A stretch of 10,247 bases of DNA from Gammaproteobacteria bacterium. GTDB lineage: Bacteria > Pseudomonadota > Gammaproteobacteria > Xanthomonadales > Xanthomonadaceae. The DNA lies in NCBI GenBank assembly GCA_030431185.1, contig JAUIJO010000107.1, forward strand, positions 1-10,247. The letters are read 5' to 3'. The notes under the pieces were generated by a model, which was not told the DNA's origin, ran no database searches, and was given only the letters and a program-made list of their open reading frames with translations. Every line of letters starts with the position of its first letter. The stretch's first letter is position 1. Positions 1-7,606 of this stretch are shown here, in pieces. A program made the position numbers and the translations under genes.

Positions 1-112
1 CTTCTTGGGCAGCGGGCAAAACGCACCGCCGGAACCGTGGAATTATCGTCTGCGGCCGCGGGCGGGTCAACGCGGGCTGAACGAAGCCGGCCGGATGCCA
101 CCGCCCGGCACC

Positions 113-145
113 GCCCCGGGGCGCCGCGCCGGGGCAACGCGGCGC
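113..145. repeat. Overlapping GC-rich inverted repeats upstream of engB
   Basis: Two inverted repeats share bases. GCCCCGG at 113-119 pairs with CCGGGGC at 129-135, and GCGCCGCG at 121-128 pairs with CGCGGCGC at 138-145. They cannot form together. No T-run follows on either strand. They lie just before the engB start and may be a terminator-like end of whatever precedes the window, or only by-products of high GC. Bases 1-112 hold no gene I can support. Confidence 0.3.
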
Positions 146-165
146 GGTCGTGCGATGCTATGCCC

Positions 166-771
166 ATGGCCAATCCCCTTGCCCGCGCCCAGTACCTGCT
201 GGCGGCGCACACGCCCGCCCAGCTTCCGCCCGACGGCGGCTTCGAAGTCGCGTTCGCCGGCCGCTCCAACGCCGGCAAGTCGACCGCGCTCAACGCGCTG
301 TGCCAGCAGAATGCGCTGGCGCGGGTGTCCAAGACCCCCGGGCGCACCCAGCAGCTGGTCTTCTTCGACATCCCGCCGACCACCGACCGCTATCTCGTCG
401 ACCTGCCCGGTTACGGGTACGCCAAGGTCCCCAAGGACCTGCAGGCGCACTGGCAGGCCTTCCTGGAACGGTATTTCCAGAACCGCAACGCGCTCAAGGG
501 CCTGGTCGTGGTGATGGACATCCGGCACCCGCTGAAGGAGTACGACCGGCAGATGCTCGGCTACGCGGTCAATCGTGGCCTGCCCGCGCACGCGCTGCTG
601 ACCAAGGCCGACAAGCTCGGTCGCGGCCAGCAGGGCAATGCCTTGCAGGCGGTCCGCAAGGAACTCAAGGCCGCCTTCGGCGACATCGTCAGCGTGCAGA
701 CCTTCTCGGGTGCCGCCAAGCTGGGCGTCGACGAGGCCCGAGAGGTCGTCGGGCGCTGGCTGGAGTTCTGA
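166..771 (+). CDS. engB: Ribosome-biogenesis GTP-binding protein EngB/YsxC/YihA
   Basis: Essential-type small GTPase of the TrmE-Era-EngA-EngB (TRAFAC) class that assists large ribosomal subunit assembly in the cytoplasm. All G motifs are visible in the 201-residue product: G1 GRSNAGKS at 32-39, G2 threonine T61 in KTPGRTQ, G3 DLPG at 79-82, G4 TKAD at 146-149, and a G5-like SGA at 181-183. Length is normal for the family (about 200). The reading frame is open from position 37 and has an ATG at 160 as well. I chose the ATG at 166 because it places the start ten residues before the tyrosine of RAQYLL, as I recall for xanthomonad EngB. There is no Shine-Dalgarno sequence before either ATG, so initiation may be leaderless. 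The gene ends 10 bp from the convergent secreted-protein gene. Identification is secure; the start is less so. Confidence 0.96.
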   Translation: MANPLARAQYLLAAHTPAQLPPDGGFEVAFAGRSNAGKSTALNALCQQNALARVSKTPGRTQQLVFFDIPPTTDRYLVDLPGYGYAKVPKDLQAHWQAFLERYFQNRNALKGLVVVMDIRHPLKEYDRQMLGYAVNRGLPAHALLTKADKLGRGQQGNALQAVRKELKAAFGDIVSVQTFSGAAKLGVDEAREVVGRWLEF

Positions 772-781
772 ACGCGGGTCC

Positions 782-1363
782 CTACAGGGGTCGCAGGTAC
801 ACCTGGAACGCGAGGTCGCGCACGCCGCCGCCGTCGAACAGTTCGATCCAGTCGGGCCCGTTGCCGTCGGCGATGAACCAGCCCTTGCCGCCGGCGTGGG
901 TGCTGCCATTGGGACCTGCGTAGAGGCCGCAGTCGCCGGGTTTGGCGGTGAGGGTGAAGGCGTACTGGCCCGGTGCCAGCGCGGCGGGGGCCTCGAACTC
1001 CACCAGGCGCATCCCGACCGCCGGGGTCGGCAGCGAAGTGAAGACGTAACCGGGCACCTTCTGGTATGCCAGCACGCTGCCGTTGGGGGCGCCTGCCGTC
1101 GTCTTCTCGATGGTCACGTGCACGGTCGCCTTGGGCTGGCAGCTCATCGGCACCATCAGGTGGCTCAACCGTCCCTTGCGATGCAGCGTGAACGACTGGG
1201 CCAGGCGCTGCGACACCGAGCCGCCCAGCGCGAAGGTCGACGCGGTGTCGATACTGACCTGCTCGGCGTCCAGCTCCGGCGGTGGGGGCGCGGCCAGGGC
1301 GGGCGCGGCGGCCAGCAGCAGGCCCAGGGCCGGTGCGAGGCGGGTGGGGTGGTCGGGCGACAT
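782..1363 (-). CDS. Secreted beta-rich protein of unknown function
   Basis: A 193-residue protein with a Sec signal peptide: a short N-terminus with Arg8, a Leu/Ala-rich core at about 9-23 and a likely cut after ALA at residue 24. The mature part starts with a proline-rich stretch and is then rich in predicted strands. It has two cysteines, C75 and C145, which could form a disulfide in the periplasm or outside the cell. The pattern QSFTL...GRLSHL...VTIE...GAPNGSVLAY...GQYAFTL, ending in LAFQVYL, recalls small jelly-roll/'choice-of-anchor'-type beta-sandwich domains, but this is resemblance only. The start is well set: GGAGG lies a few bases before the ATG (reverse complement of 1370-1374). 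It converges on engB and diverges from gshA, so it is probably monocistronic. Function unknown. Confidence 0.85.
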   Translation of the reverse strand: MSPDHPTRLAPALGLLLAAAPALAAPPPPELDAEQVSIDTASTFALGGSVSQRLAQSFTLHRKGRLSHLMVPMSCQPKATVHVTIEKTTAGAPNGSVLAYQKVPGYVFTSLPTPAVGMRLVEFEAPAALAPGQYAFTLTAKPGDCGLYAGPNGSTHAGGKGWFIADGNGPDWIELFDGGGVRDLAFQVYLRPL

Positions 1364-1478
1364 GGGAATCCTCCGTGAGATGGTGCCCCCTGCCTCATGG
1401 ACTACGGATTGCGCGCCCGAAAGCTGCCAGTGCCCCGACTACCCGCACGGATGCCGCCCCAGTGTTCCGCTGGTGGCG

Positions 1479-1506
1479 TTGTCCGGCCGGCCCGCGCGGC
1501 TACACT
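1479..1506 (+). promoter_or_regulatory. Candidate sigma70 promoter of gshA
   Basis: TTGTCC (1479-1484), a 16-bp spacer, then TACACT (1501-1506). Each hexamer matches 4 of 6 consensus bases. The -10 sits in GGCTACACTG, a form common before xanthomonad genes (from memory). It predicts transcription starting near 1513 and a leader of roughly 48 nt before the GTG start of gshA. Confidence 0.5.
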
Positions 1507-1560
1507 GCCCGGACCTGCCGGGCGACGCCGCGGCGGTCCTTCATCAGCCGCGAGGTAGGC

Positions 1561-2925
1561 GTGTCAGGTCCCAGCAGTGCCAAGGATGTCGAAATCAGCA
1601 GCCGTACCGACCTGCTGGAGTTCCTGACCACGGGCGTGCGCCCGGAGGCGGACTGGAAGATCGGTACCGAACACGAGAAGTTCGGCTTCCGCACCGACGA
1701 CCTGCGCCCGCCCGCGTTCGACGGCGAGCGCGGCATCGAGGCCCTGCTGAAGGGGCTGGTGCCGTTCGGCTGGGAACCGGTCAGCGAGAACGGCCGGGTG
1801 ATCGCCTTGTCGCGCGATGGCGCTTCGGTATCGCTGGAGCCCGCAGGCCAGCTCGAACTCTCGGGCGCGCCCCTCGACAACCTGCACCAGACCTGCCACG
1901 AAGCGGCGACCCACCTGCGCGAAGTGCGCAGCGTCGCCGAGCCGATGAGGCTGGGCTTCCTCGGCATGGGCTTCCAGCCCAAGTGGCGCCGCGACGACAT
2001 GCCGTGGATGCCCAAGGGCCGCTACGCGATCATGCGCGCGTACATGCCCAAGGTCGGCTCGCTGGGCCTGGACATGATGAAGCGCACCAGCACCGTGCAG
2101 GTCAACCTGGACGTCGCTTCCGAGGCGGACATGGTGAAGAAGTTCCGCGTCTCGCTGGCCCTGCAGTCCATCGCCACCGCGCTGTTCGCCGATTCGCCGT
2201 TCACCGAAGGCAGGCCCAACGGCTTCCTGAGCTATCGCTCGCACATCTGGACCGATACCGACGCCGACCGTACCGGCCTGCTGGATTTCGTGTTCGAGGA
2301 CGGTTTCGGCTACGAGCGCTACGTCGACTACCTGCTCGACGTGCCGATGTACTTCGTCTATCGCGACGGCCGGTACCTCGATGCCAGCGGCCAGTCCTTT
2401 CGCGATTTCATGGACGGCCGACTGCCGGCATACCCCGGCCACCGCCCCCTGCTGCGCGACTGGGCGGACCACAGCACCACGGCCTTCCCCGAGGTGCGCC
2501 TGAAGAAGTACCTGGAGATGCGCGGTGCCGACTCGGGTCCGTGGAACCGCATCTGCGCCCTGCCCGCGTTCTGGGTCGGCCTGCTCTACGACGCGACCGC
2601 GCTCGACGCGGCATGGGACCTGGTGAAGGATTTCAGCCTGGAGGAGCTGCATGCGCTGCGCGATGGCGTGCCGCGCGAGGCCTTCAAGCTGCCTTTCCGC
2701 GGGGGCACCGTGCTCGACGTGGCCCGCCAGGCGCTCGGGATCGCCGCCCACGGCCTGGCCCGTCGCGGCCGCCGCAATGCCGACGGCGCGGACGAGACCC
2801 GCTACCTGGAACCGCTGATGGAGTTCGTCGAGGCGGGGATCACCCCGGCCGAGCGCAAGCTGGAACTGTTCCACGGTGCCTGGAAGGGCAGCGTCGACCC
2901 GGTGTTCACCGAGTTCGCGTACTGA
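1561..2925 (+). CDS. gshA: Glutamate-cysteine ligase, plant/proteobacterial type
   Basis: Joins L-glutamate and L-cysteine using ATP to give gamma-glutamylcysteine, the first and rate-limiting step of glutathione synthesis in the cytoplasm (EC 6.3.2.2). The 454-residue product belongs to the GCS2 family branch shared by plants, alpha-proteobacteria and xanthomonads, not the E. coli GshA branch. Signs are IGTEHEKFGF (34-43), MKRTSTVQVNLD (173-184), SPFTEGRPNG (212-221) and SHIWTDTDADRTG just after. Length fits the family. The frame is open much further upstream, to 1282, but the GTG at 1561 is preceded by GAGG (1552-1555) with a five-base gap, and the family N-terminus begins here; the upstream stretch overlaps the divergent secreted-protein gene. 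It ends 15 bp from the convergent lipoprotein gene. Only two cysteines are obvious, so the redox control known in plant enzymes is unlikely to apply in the same way. Confidence 0.95.
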   Translation: MSGPSSAKDVEISSRTDLLEFLTTGVRPEADWKIGTEHEKFGFRTDDLRPPAFDGERGIEALLKGLVPFGWEPVSENGRVIALSRDGASVSLEPAGQLELSGAPLDNLHQTCHEAATHLREVRSVAEPMRLGFLGMGFQPKWRRDDMPWMPKGRYAIMRAYMPKVGSLGLDMMKRTSTVQVNLDVASEADMVKKFRVSLALQSIATALFADSPFTEGRPNGFLSYRSHIWTDTDADRTGLLDFVFEDGFGYERYVDYLLDVPMYFVYRDGRYLDASGQSFRDFMDGRLPAYPGHRPLLRDWADHSTTAFPEVRLKKYLEMRGADSGPWNRICALPAFWVGLLYDATALDAAWDLVKDFSLEELHALRDGVPREAFKLPFRGGTVLDVARQALGIAAHGLARRGRRNADGADETRYLEPLMEFVEAGITPAERKLELFHGAWKGSVDPVFTEFAY

Positions 2926-2940
2926 GGCGACGCGGCCCGT

Positions 2941-4593
2941 TCAGAAGCGGGACGCGACCAGGCTGACGTCGGCCCACTGCCACGCCGTTTCGAAGCGCTG
3001 CGTGGCATCCGCGGCGGCGACGCTGTCGCCCAGGGCCTGTTCCGCGGCGGCGAGCCCCCGCAGCGACCAGCCGTTCTCGGGATAGGTCGCCAGGTCCTCG
3101 CGATAGATGGCGGCGGCCTCGGCCGCGCGCCCCGCCTCCAGCAACGCCGCCCCGAGGTAAGGTCGCACGGGCAGCGGCCAGTCGGCGGGCTCGTTGTAGT
3201 TCAGGCCATCCTCCACGGTCGCGGCCTCGCGCAAGGCGGCGATCCCCGCGTCGCGGTCGCCGGCGGCCAAAGCGAGCTCGCCGCGCAGAATGGCTTCGGC
3301 CACCGCCAGCACGCGGTCGGCGCCGTTGATGTCCCAGAGCACCAGCGCCGCCATCGCCGGATCGGCGGCGGTCGCCTGCAATGCGGCCAGCTCGGCCTGG
3401 GCCTCGTCCAGGCCGCCGGTGCGGACGCGCGCCATGCCCCGCGCGAAATGCCAGATCGCGGTCGGATAGGGGGCCTCGGCAGGCGCGGCCGACGTGGCGA
3501 GGATCTCGTCCCAGTGTCCGAAACGGACCTGGGTCATCAGCGGCGTCACCCCGAACTGCTGCATGAAGTTCATGGCGTCGAGCTGGGTGGGATCGGCGCG
3601 GCGTGCGGTCTGCGCGGCCGCCTGCAGCGCCAGCGTGCTGGAGCCGTGCAGGCCCGCGGTCAGCGTGGCGAAGTGCCAGTTGTGCGGTACGTAGCCTAGG
3701 GGGTAGACGCCGTTGCTGCCCCGGCATACCGACAGGAATGCCTCGTCGGCGCTGGTGGCGGCGAAGTTGCTGAGCGTCGCGTCGTGATAGCGCCCGACGC
3801 GGATGTAGACGTGCGCGGGCATGTGCACCAGGTGGCCCGAGCCCGGCGCGAGTTCGCGCAGGCGATCGGCATGGGCCTCGGCGCGGCCGGGGTCCGGCGA
3901 GGCCTCGACCGCGTGGATGTAGTAATGGGCCGCGCCGATGTGTCCGGGATTGCGCGCAAGCACCTCCTCGAATGCGCCGAGGATCGCCGGGGTGTCGTTA
4001 CCGGGGGCGCCGTCCGCGTCCCAGTACGCCCACGGCGAGAGGTCCATCAGCGCTTCGCCATAAAGGGTCGCGATGTCGTCGTCCGCGGGAAAGCGCCGGT
4101 AGGCATCGGCCATCGCCTTGGCATAGGCGCGGTCAAGGGGCACACGATCGTCGGGGGCGGGATCGGCATACCGGGTCGCCAGCGCCTCGATCAGGGTGCG
4201 ATCCGCATCGCTGGCCTGTGCCTTGAGTGCAAGCGCGGCATCGGCCAGGCGCTTCGCCTCGGCGGCCTGCGCCGGGTCCATCGGCATGTTGATGTTCGGC
4301 CCCAGCACCAGCGCCTGTCCCCAGAGGCACATCGCGCAGTCGGGGTCCAGGCGCGCGGCCTCGGCGAAGGCGCGCCCGGCGGCCTCGTGGTTGAAGCCGT
4401 AGGTCATGCGCAGGCCCTGGTCGAAGTAGCGCTGGGCGGCGGCGACGTCGCTGCCGATATCGCGGTGCAGCGTTCCGAAGTCGTCGAACAGCGGTGGTGC
4501 GTCGGTGGTCGCGCGGGTCGTCGGTGCGTCGCAGCCGGTGGCCGCGATCGCGAGGGCGGCGATGAGGGTCAGGGTCGGCAGGGAATGGCGCAT
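2941..4593 (-). CDS. TPR-repeat lipoprotein with conserved histidine motifs
   Basis: A 550-residue predicted lipoprotein. The N-terminus has a hydrophobic stretch (about 8-19) ending in the lipobox-like AATGC with C21 as lipidation site, so it is likely anchored on the periplasmic side of a membrane. The frame is open to 4656, but only the ATG at 4593 puts the signal peptide at the front; its Shine-Dalgarno is weak. The body is helical with TPR-like units, for example about 51-85 (AAAQRYFDQGL...AFAEAARLDPD) and 476-534. Notable motifs are C86-AM-C89 before GPNINMPM, GHIGAAHYYIHAVE (217-230), HLVHMPAHVYIRVGRYHDA (254-272) and PHNWHF (303-308). I recognise these as belonging to a widespread, uncharacterised TPR family; no enzymatic role is established. 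It converges on gshA and diverges from ppc. CXXC is not followed by His, so it is not a haem c site. Confidence 0.88.
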   Translation of the reverse strand: MRHSLPTLTLIAALAIAATGCDAPTTRATTDAPPLFDDFGTLHRDIGSDVAAAQRYFDQGLRMTYGFNHEAAGRAFAEAARLDPDCAMCLWGQALVLGPNINMPMDPAQAAEAKRLADAALALKAQASDADRTLIEALATRYADPAPDDRVPLDRAYAKAMADAYRRFPADDDIATLYGEALMDLSPWAYWDADGAPGNDTPAILGAFEEVLARNPGHIGAAHYYIHAVEASPDPGRAEAHADRLRELAPGSGHLVHMPAHVYIRVGRYHDATLSNFAATSADEAFLSVCRGSNGVYPLGYVPHNWHFATLTAGLHGSSTLALQAAAQTARRADPTQLDAMNFMQQFGVTPLMTQVRFGHWDEILATSAAPAEAPYPTAIWHFARGMARVRTGGLDEAQAELAALQATAADPAMAALVLWDINGADRVLAVAEAILRGELALAAGDRDAGIAALREAATVEDGLNYNEPADWPLPVRPYLGAALLEAGRAAEAAAIYREDLATYPENGWSLRGLAAAEQALGDSVAAADATQRFETAWQWADVSLVASRF

Positions 4594-4687
4594 GCGGGGT
4601 TCGCCCGTGGAGATGACATCTACAGCGTGACGCGATCCGCTGCCGCTCGCGGCCACCTTTCGTCGGGATGTCCGGGCGCCCCGCCGA

Positions 4688-4705
4688 CGGTTGCGGACGC
4701 AACCG
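4688..4705. promoter_or_regulatory. 18-bp palindrome in the divergent lipoprotein-ppc spacer
   Basis: CGGTTGCG and CGCAACCG, perfectly complementary 8-bp arms, flank a 2-bp centre (GA). It is the longest perfect short-spaced palindrome I found outside genes. It sits 37 bp before the ppc start and 94 bp before the lipoprotein start, where a dimeric helix-turn-helix regulator could act on either promoter. Operator function is inferred from symmetry and position; no regulator gene is in the window. Confidence 0.45.
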
Positions 4706-4730
4706 ACGCGCGCTTCATGGTGCAGTGCGG

Positions 4731-4736
4731 TACGCT
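4731..4736 (+). promoter_or_regulatory. Possible -10 element of a leaderless ppc transcript
   Basis: TACGCT ends 6 bases before the ppc ATG at 4743, which would place the transcription start at or very near the start codon. There is no good -35, and GGGG abuts the ATG with no spacing, so a normal Shine-Dalgarno is lacking. Weak by itself; the same geometry occurs before engB (GATGCT at 154-159, ATG at 166). Confidence 0.25.
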
Positions 4737-4742
4737 CGGGGG

Positions 4743-7487
4743 ATGACCGAATCCAGCCCCTCTCCTGTCGAGACTTCCGAAGAAACCCTGCGCACCGTCG
4801 AGTTCGCAGCCACCGATGCCCTGCTGCGCGAGGACGTGAAAACCCTCGGGGCGCTGGTCGGCGAAATCCTGTCCGAGCAGCGCGGCGACGAGTTCCTCGC
4901 CGAGGTCGAGCACCTGCGCCGCGCCGCCATCGCGCGCCGCGAGGCCGGCGCGCCGGTCGACGAACTGGCCGACGCGCTCGCCGGCATCGAGCTGTCGCAG
5001 GCCAGCGACCTGGTACGCGCCTTCGCCACGTATTTCCAGGCCGTCAACCTCGCCGAGCGCGTGCATCGCATTCGTCGCCGGCGCGACTACGAGCGCAGCA
5101 CCGCCAGGGCCCAGCCCGGCAGCCTGCGCGACGTGCTCACCCAGCTCGCCCGGCAGGGCGTCAGCGCCGAGGAGGTCGCCGCATTGCTGCCGCGCCTGCG
5201 GATCGAGCCGGTGTTCACGGCGCATCCCACCGAGGCCGTGCGTCGTGCGCTGCTGGAGAAGGAGCGCCAGATCGTCGGTTGCCTGGTCGACGACATCGAC
5301 CGCGGCCTGACGCCCGCCGAGCGGCGCGCCGACCGCGAGCGCATCCGCCAGGCGCTGACCGCCAGCTGGCAGACCGCCGAGGCGCCCTCGGCCAAGCCCA
5401 GCGTCGCCGATGAGTTCGAGCATGTCGGCTTCTACCTGTCGGAGGTGCTCTACAAGGTGCTGCCGGTGTTCTACGAGGCCTTCGACGATGCCCTGCGCGA
5501 AGGCTACGGCCTGGACGACGTGCTGCCGCCGCTGCTCGGCTTCGGCACCTGGGTCGGCGGCGACATGGACGGCAACCCGAATGTTGGCGCCGAGACCATC
5601 GTGGCCTCGCTCGTCGGCCAGCGTGGCCTGGTGCTGGCGGCCTATCGACGCGACCTCGCATCGCTGGGCGAATCGCTCAGCCAGTCGCTGCACCGCGTGT
5701 CGGTGGACGACGCGGTGCTGGCGCGGCTGGAGGAATACAAGGCCATGCTGCCCCTCGCCGCCGAGCGCCTGCGGCCGAGGCATGCCGACATGCCGTACCG
5801 CAACCTGCTCGCGCTGATGACCGAGCGACTCGAGCTCACCACGCGGGAGGCCCCGGGCGGCTACGAAGACGCCGCCGCCTTCCTCGGCGACGTGCAGTTG
5901 ATCGAGGCCAGCCTCGCGGCCCATGGTGGCGAGCACGCCGGACTGTTCGCGGTGCGCCGGCTGCGTCGGCGCGCGCAGTGCTTCGGTTTCCACCTCGCCA
6001 GCCTGGACCTGCGCCAGGATTCATCCGTCCACGATGCCGCCCTCGCGGCCGTGCTCGACGACCCCGAATGGGCCGCGCGCCCGGCCGGGGTGCGCGCCCA
6101 GCGTCTGCATGGCATCGTCGCCGGCGAGGACGAAGTGCCTGCCGTCGAACCGGATCCGGCCGCCTCGGTGCTGGCGGTGTTCCGCGCCGTCGCCGAGCTG
6201 CGCCCGCGTTTCGGCGAGCGCGCATTCGGGCCCTACATCATCAGCATGAGCCGGAGCGCGGCCGATGCACTGGCGGTCCTGGCGCTGGCCCGCGTCGCCC
6301 GCTGCGTCGACGACGACGACCAGGTGCCGCTGGACGTGGCGCCCCTGTTCGAGACCGTCGACGACCTCGCCGCCGCGCCGGACACGCTCAAGGCGCTGTT
6401 CGCCGACACGCATTACCGCGCGCACCTCGCCGCGCGCGGCAACCGCCAGGTGGTCATGCTCGGCTACTCCGACAGCGCGAAGGACGGCGGCATCGTCGCG
6501 TCGCGCTGGGCGCTGCAGCAGACCCAGATATCGCTGACCCAGCTGGCCCAGGACAGCGGCATCCGCATCGCCTTCTTCCACGGCCGCGGCGGATCCATCA
6601 GCCGGGGTGGCGGCAAGACCGAGCGGGCGGTGATCGCCGCGCCGCGCGGTTCGGTCGACGGCTACCTGCGCCTGACCGAACAGGGCGAGGTGATCCACCG
6701 CAAGTACGGCATCCGCGCACTGGCATTGCGCAACCTCGAACAGACCACCGGCGCGGTGCTGCGCGCCACCCTGCGGCCGCGACCGCCCGAGCCCCGCGAG
6801 GGCGGCTGGCGCAGGATCGCCGCCGAGCTGGCCGGCGACGCGCGCGCGCACTACCGCGCGCTGGTGCACGAGCATCCCGACTTCACGGCCTACTTCCGCG
6901 CCGCCACGCCCATCGACGTGATCGAGCGGCTGCGCATCGGCTCCCGGCCCGCCAAGCGCGCGGGCGACGGCGGCATCGGCAGCCTGCGCGCGATTCCATG
7001 GGTCTTCGCCTGGGCGCAGAACCGGTGCGGACTGACCGCGTGGTACGGCGTGGGCACCGCGCTGCAGAAGGCGCTTGACGCGCATGGCCGCGACACCCTC
7101 GCCGAGATGGCGCGCGACTGGCCCTTCTTCGGCACGCTCGTGGACGACGTCGAGATGGTGCTCGCCAAGTCCGACCCGGCGATCTTCGAGCGTTACTCGC
7201 GCCTGGCCGGCGACCTGCATGCCCGCATGCACCCGGGCATCGCCGGCGAGTTCGACCGCACGCGCGACGCGATCCTGTCGATCAAGGGCGAACACGACCT
7301 GCTCGCGAACGACCGTCGCCTGCGCCAGTCGATCCGCCTGCGCAATCCCTACGTCGACCCGATCAGCCTGCTGCAGGTCGACCTGCTCGCGCGCTGGCGG
7401 GAAGCCGACCGTCCCGAGGACGAGCGCCTGCGGGCACTGGTGGCGACCGTCAACGGCATCGCGGCGGGCATCCAGAACACCGGCTGA
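4743..7487 (+). CDS. ppc: Phosphoenolpyruvate carboxylase
   Basis: Adds bicarbonate to PEP to give oxaloacetate and phosphate (EC 4.1.1.31), refilling the TCA cycle in the cytoplasm. The 914-residue length is normal. Signature sites are present: FTAHPTE with catalytic H161 (158-164), GGDMDGNPN (272-280 region), GYSDSAKDGG with K580 (574-583), and GRGGSISRGGG (614-624) with R615 and R621. K580, R615 and R621 match E. coli K546, R581 and R587 at a constant offset of 34. TEQGEVI, RIGSRPAKR and the invariant C-terminal QNTG (911-914) follow. The proline usual after RGGG is lysine here (RGGGKT), a variant of some PEPC branches rather than a loss of function. The frame is open from 4668, but the ATG at 4743 starts the plausible N-terminus; there is no clear ribosome binding site. 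Likely monocistronic. Confidence 0.97.
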   Translation: MTESSPSPVETSEETLRTVEFAATDALLREDVKTLGALVGEILSEQRGDEFLAEVEHLRRAAIARREAGAPVDELADALAGIELSQASDLVRAFATYFQAVNLAERVHRIRRRRDYERSTARAQPGSLRDVLTQLARQGVSAEEVAALLPRLRIEPVFTAHPTEAVRRALLEKERQIVGCLVDDIDRGLTPAERRADRERIRQALTASWQTAEAPSAKPSVADEFEHVGFYLSEVLYKVLPVFYEAFDDALREGYGLDDVLPPLLGFGTWVGGDMDGNPNVGAETIVASLVGQRGLVLAAYRRDLASLGESLSQSLHRVSVDDAVLARLEEYKAMLPLAAERLRPRHADMPYRNLLALMTERLELTTREAPGGYEDAAAFLGDVQLIEASLAAHGGEHAGLFAVRRLRRRAQCFGFHLASLDLRQDSSVHDAALAAVLDDPEWAARPAGVRAQRLHGIVAGEDEVPAVEPDPAASVLAVFRAVAELRPRFGERAFGPYIISMSRSAADALAVLALARVARCVDDDDQVPLDVAPLFETVDDLAAAPDTLKALFADTHYRAHLAARGNRQVVMLGYSDSAKDGGIVASRWALQQTQISLTQLAQDSGIRIAFFHGRGGSISRGGGKTERAVIAAPRGSVDGYLRLTEQGEVIHRKYGIRALALRNLEQTTGAVLRATLRPRPPEPREGGWRRIAAELAGDARAHYRALVHEHPDFTAYFRAATPIDVIERLRIGSRPAKRAGDGGIGSLRAIPWVFAWAQNRCGLTAWYGVGTALQKALDAHGRDTLAEMARDWPFFGTLVDDVEMVLAKSDPAIFERYSRLAGDLHARMHPGIAGEFDRTRDAILSIKGEHDLLANDRRLRQSIRLRNPYVDPISLLQVDLLARWREADRPEDERLRALVATVNGIAAGIQNTG

Positions 7488-7558
7488 GAGGCCGCGCCGA
7501 CGCGCGCCGATGCCTCACTCGGGCATGGGTCCGGCAGGGCGCCAGGACACGTGCCGGA

Positions 7559-7606
7559 CCTTCCGGCGGCGGTGACGTCGATGTCGCCGCTACGGCTGCC
7601 GGAAGG
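7559..7606. terminator. Nested hairpin between convergent ppc and the MBOAT-like gene
   Basis: Outer arms CCTTCCGGC (7559-7567) and GCCGGAAGG (7598-7606) pair over 9 bp. Inside, GCGGTGAC (7569-7576) and GTCGCCGC (7583-7590) pair over 8 bp with one mismatch that is a U-G wobble in the + strand RNA. It lies 71 bp after the ppc stop and covers the stop codon of the minus-strand gene (7590-7592). There is no T-run, so it is a candidate two-way transcription end or mRNA 3' stabiliser, not a textbook intrinsic terminator. Bases 7488-7558 hold nothing else I can see. Confidence 0.5.

Noticed and set aside
1375..1440. A promoter for the secreted-protein gene on the minus strand (TTTCGG ... TAGTCC)
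   Set aside because: Hexamer matches are too poor to separate from background.
1282..1560. Longer N-terminus for gshA
   Set aside because: It overlaps the divergent secreted-protein gene and the promoter-like TTGTCC/TACACT pair; the GTG at 1561 has a proper ribosome binding site.
1564..2874. A 436-residue open frame on the minus strand
   Set aside because: It lies entirely antisense to gshA, whose family motifs are clear; long antisense frames are expected at this GC content, and the product is rich in His/Arg/Gln/Gly/Ala with no domain.
3268..4593. CXXC of the TPR lipoprotein as a haem c site or thioredoxin-like centre
   Set aside because: The motif is CAMCLW, without the His needed for haem c, and there is no thioredoxin-fold sequence around it.
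4594..4656. Longer N-terminus for the TPR lipoprotein
   Set aside because: It would bury the signal peptide and lipobox 21 residues inside the protein.
4620..5993. A 457-residue open frame on the minus strand
   Set aside because: Antisense to the first part of ppc and the spacer; no ribosome binding site and no recognisable sequence. Same reasoning for the 424-residue frame at 6021-7295.
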